The notes under the pieces were generated by a model that saw only the letters and a program-made list of their open reading frames with translations, was not told where the DNA came from and did not search any database. From Eubacterium sp. (GTDB lineage Bacteria; Bacillota_A; Clostridia; Lachnospirales; Lachnospiraceae), in contig JAILEL010000295.1 of the NCBI GenBank assembly GCA_024687845.1, positions 62,001 to 126,000 on the forward strand: DNA of 64,000 nt. Reading direction: 5' to 3'. Both the position numbers and the translations under genes were made by a program. Positions within the stretch are counted from its first letter, which is position 1; every line of letters begins with the position of its first letter. This document shows, piece after piece, positions 62,812-64,000 of this stretch.

Positions 62812-63279
62812 CTATCTCAAGTTCACTTTGAAGTCTCTCGCCGCCTCTCTTGCCTGATCACTTTTAGCTATATCATGACGCTTATCATATAATTTCTTAC
62901 CTCTTGCAAGTCCTATTTCTACCTTAACAAGGCTTCCATTAAAATATACTTTAAGAGGCATTATTGTATAGCCTTTTTCTTTTGTTCTTCCAATAAGTTT
63001 GTTTATCTCTGATCTATGAAGCAGCAACTTTCTTTTCCTAAGAGGATCTTTATTGAATATATTTCCTTTTTCATAAGGATTGATATGCATATGATTAATA
63101 TACACCTGACCGTTATCTATAGAAACATAGGCTTCTTTTATACTGCAGTTACCTTGTCTTAAGGATTTAACTTCAGTTCCGGCAAGTTCAATACCAGCTT
63201 CAAATACCTCTTCAATAAAATAATCATGATAGGCTTTTTTGTTATTTGCAATTAATTTAGTCCCTTTTTCCTTAGCCAT
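62812..63279 (-). CDS. smpB: SsrA-binding protein SmpB
   Basis: Binds tmRNA and delivers it to stalled ribosomes. 155 residues from [20 protein letters not shown], preceded by GGGAG 11 nt upstream; an earlier in-frame ATG adds 17 residues without homology. Family motifs: [40 protein letters not shown] and a basic C-terminus with [12 protein letters not shown]. It follows rnr and precedes ssrA, the classic rnr-smpB-ssrA order. Confidence 0.97.
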   Translation of the reverse strand: MAKEKGTKLIANNKKAYHDYFIEEVFEAGIELAGTEVKSLRQGNCSIKEAYVSIDNGQVYINHMHINPYEKGNIFNKDPLRKRKLLLHRSEINKLIGRTKEKGYTIMPLKVYFNGSLVKVEIGLARGKKLYDKRHDIAKSDQAREAARDFKVNLR

Positions 63280-63392
63280 TACATCTCTGTCTCCCTTTTT
63301 CGGTACTATATCTACGTCGTATGATGACACTGATTATCATTTCATCAAACAATGTAAATATTTAAATATAATATCTTAATACAATACTAATA

Positions 63393-64000
63393 TCAAGATA
63401 TCATAAAATCAATAGTTCTGTCTTCTTTACTAACTCCAATAAGCTTAACCTTTATACTATCACCAAGTTTAATGACCTTACCGGATTTCAGCCCTGCCAT
63501 TTCAAACTTAGCTTCATTATATTCATAAGAGTCTTCGTCAATCCTGCTGACACTTATTGCCCCTTCTACAGTATTAGGAAGCTCGACAAATATATTCTGA
63601 TTTGTAAATCCCGAGACTACACCTTCGAATTCATGGCCAATGAACTGAGACATATATTCTATCTGCTTCAACTTCACTACATCTCTCTCAGCTTCTACAG
63701 CCCTTCTTTCTTTTGCTGAATTATCCATAGCTATTCCAGGTAGTATCTTCTGATAATGACGTACTCTTTTTTCATTCAATGTACCATGAATAAACTCTTT
63801 GATAATACGATGTATCTGAAGATCAGGATATCTTCTTATAGGAGATGTAAAGTGACAATAATATTTACATGCAAGTCCAAAATGTCCTATGCATTCTGTA
63901 CCATAACGTGCCTGCTGCATGGATCTAAGCGTAATCTTTGTAATAAGCTGTTCATAAGGCTGTCCTTCAATCCCATCAAGCAGCTTCTGATACTCTTTTG
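63393..64000 (-). CDS. rnr: Ribonuclease R (5' part off window)
   Basis: About 202 C-terminal residues of a 3'-5' exoribonuclease. The end of the RNB catalytic domain is visible (HFGLACKYYCHFTSPIRRYPDLQIHR) and a C-terminal S1 domain follows (GHEFEGVVSGFTNQNIFVELPN). It is cut by the window edge. RNase R degrades structured and trans-translation-targeted messages, in keeping with smpB and ssrA downstream. Confidence 0.95.
   Translation of the reverse strand, partial: KEYQKLLDGIEGQPYEQLITKITLRSMQQARYGTECIGHFGLACKYYCHFTSPIRRYPDLQIHRIIKEFIHGTLNEKRVRHYQKILPGIAMDNSAKERRAVEAERDVVKLKQIEYMSQFIGHEFEGVVSGFTNQNIFVELPNTVEGAISVSRIDEDSYEYNEAKFEMAGLKSGKVIKLGDSIKVKLIGVSKEDRTIDFMIS

Overview
The window reads as a low-GC chromosomal segment from an anaerobic Clostridia, most likely a Lachnospiraceae (Butyrivibrio / Lachnospira / Roseburia-like). 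The grounds are the gene content and order (recA-recX-rny, rpmB-gls24-fakA-like-recG-rsmD-coaD, ruvA-ruvB-zapA, rnr-smpB-ssrA), a biotin-dependent Na+-pumping decarboxylase operon, folD/fhs one-carbon genes and beta-glucan enzymes (GH94 phosphorylase, GH5/CBM2 cellulase). This is inference from families, not a database match. Almost every gene is on the minus strand; tmcAL is the one clear plus-strand gene.

Layout in window coordinates. 1-5.1 kb: operon MmdA-like carboxyltransferase > OadG-like lipoprotein > biotin carrier > OadB pump > OadA (cut by the window edge), with its own promoter just after the pgsA terminator. 5.1-15.6 kb: pgsA, rimO, folD, fhs, ftsK, GH94. 15.6-25.8 kb: pnp with a structured leader, an aroE-aroK fusion, rpsO with a three-way-junction leader, a hairpin-rich element, aroC, xerD-like recombinase, a Nudix hydrolase with an insertion, rny, recX. 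25.8-29.8 kb: recA and divergent tmcAL, then a membrane-anchored phage-tail-lysozyme-like protein and a small membrane protein. 29.8-38.4 kb: DivIVA-like coiled-coil protein, coaD, rsmD, a 227-bp MITE-like element with a perfect 8-bp target duplication at a stop codon, the GH5 cellulase, recG, FakA-like kinase, Gls24 protein, rpmB. 38.4-49.7 kb: cell-envelope and division block (class B-like sortase with pentapeptide repeats, Nudix, PBP2, FtsW, U32 peptidase, ZapA), then ruvB, ruvA, a DivIVA protein and a YprB-like exonuclease.

49.7-61.5 kb is a different landscape: an accessory or decaying zone. It holds a frameshifted LacI-type sensor protein, remnants of an EAL (c-di-GMP) protein, a complete IS4-family element whose transposase has a 1-nt frameshift, a truncated nitrilase-fold gene, a gene with two in-frame stops, a 42-residue alpha/beta-hydrolase stub, a 1086-residue beta-helix/BspA-type surface protein, a GNAT acetyltransferase, two immunity-like orphans and an 800-residue protein that I cannot assign. 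61.5-64 kb returns to conserved trans-translation and RNA decay: ssrA (tmRNA), a small membrane protein, smpB and the 3' part of rnr.

The items most worth following are the MITE-like element at 31824-32050 and its looser relatives just 3' of other stop codons, the pnp and rpsO leaders, the shared use of one Na+ pump by two carboxyltransferases, and the unassigned 800-residue protein. I saw no CRISPR array, rRNA or tRNA gene.
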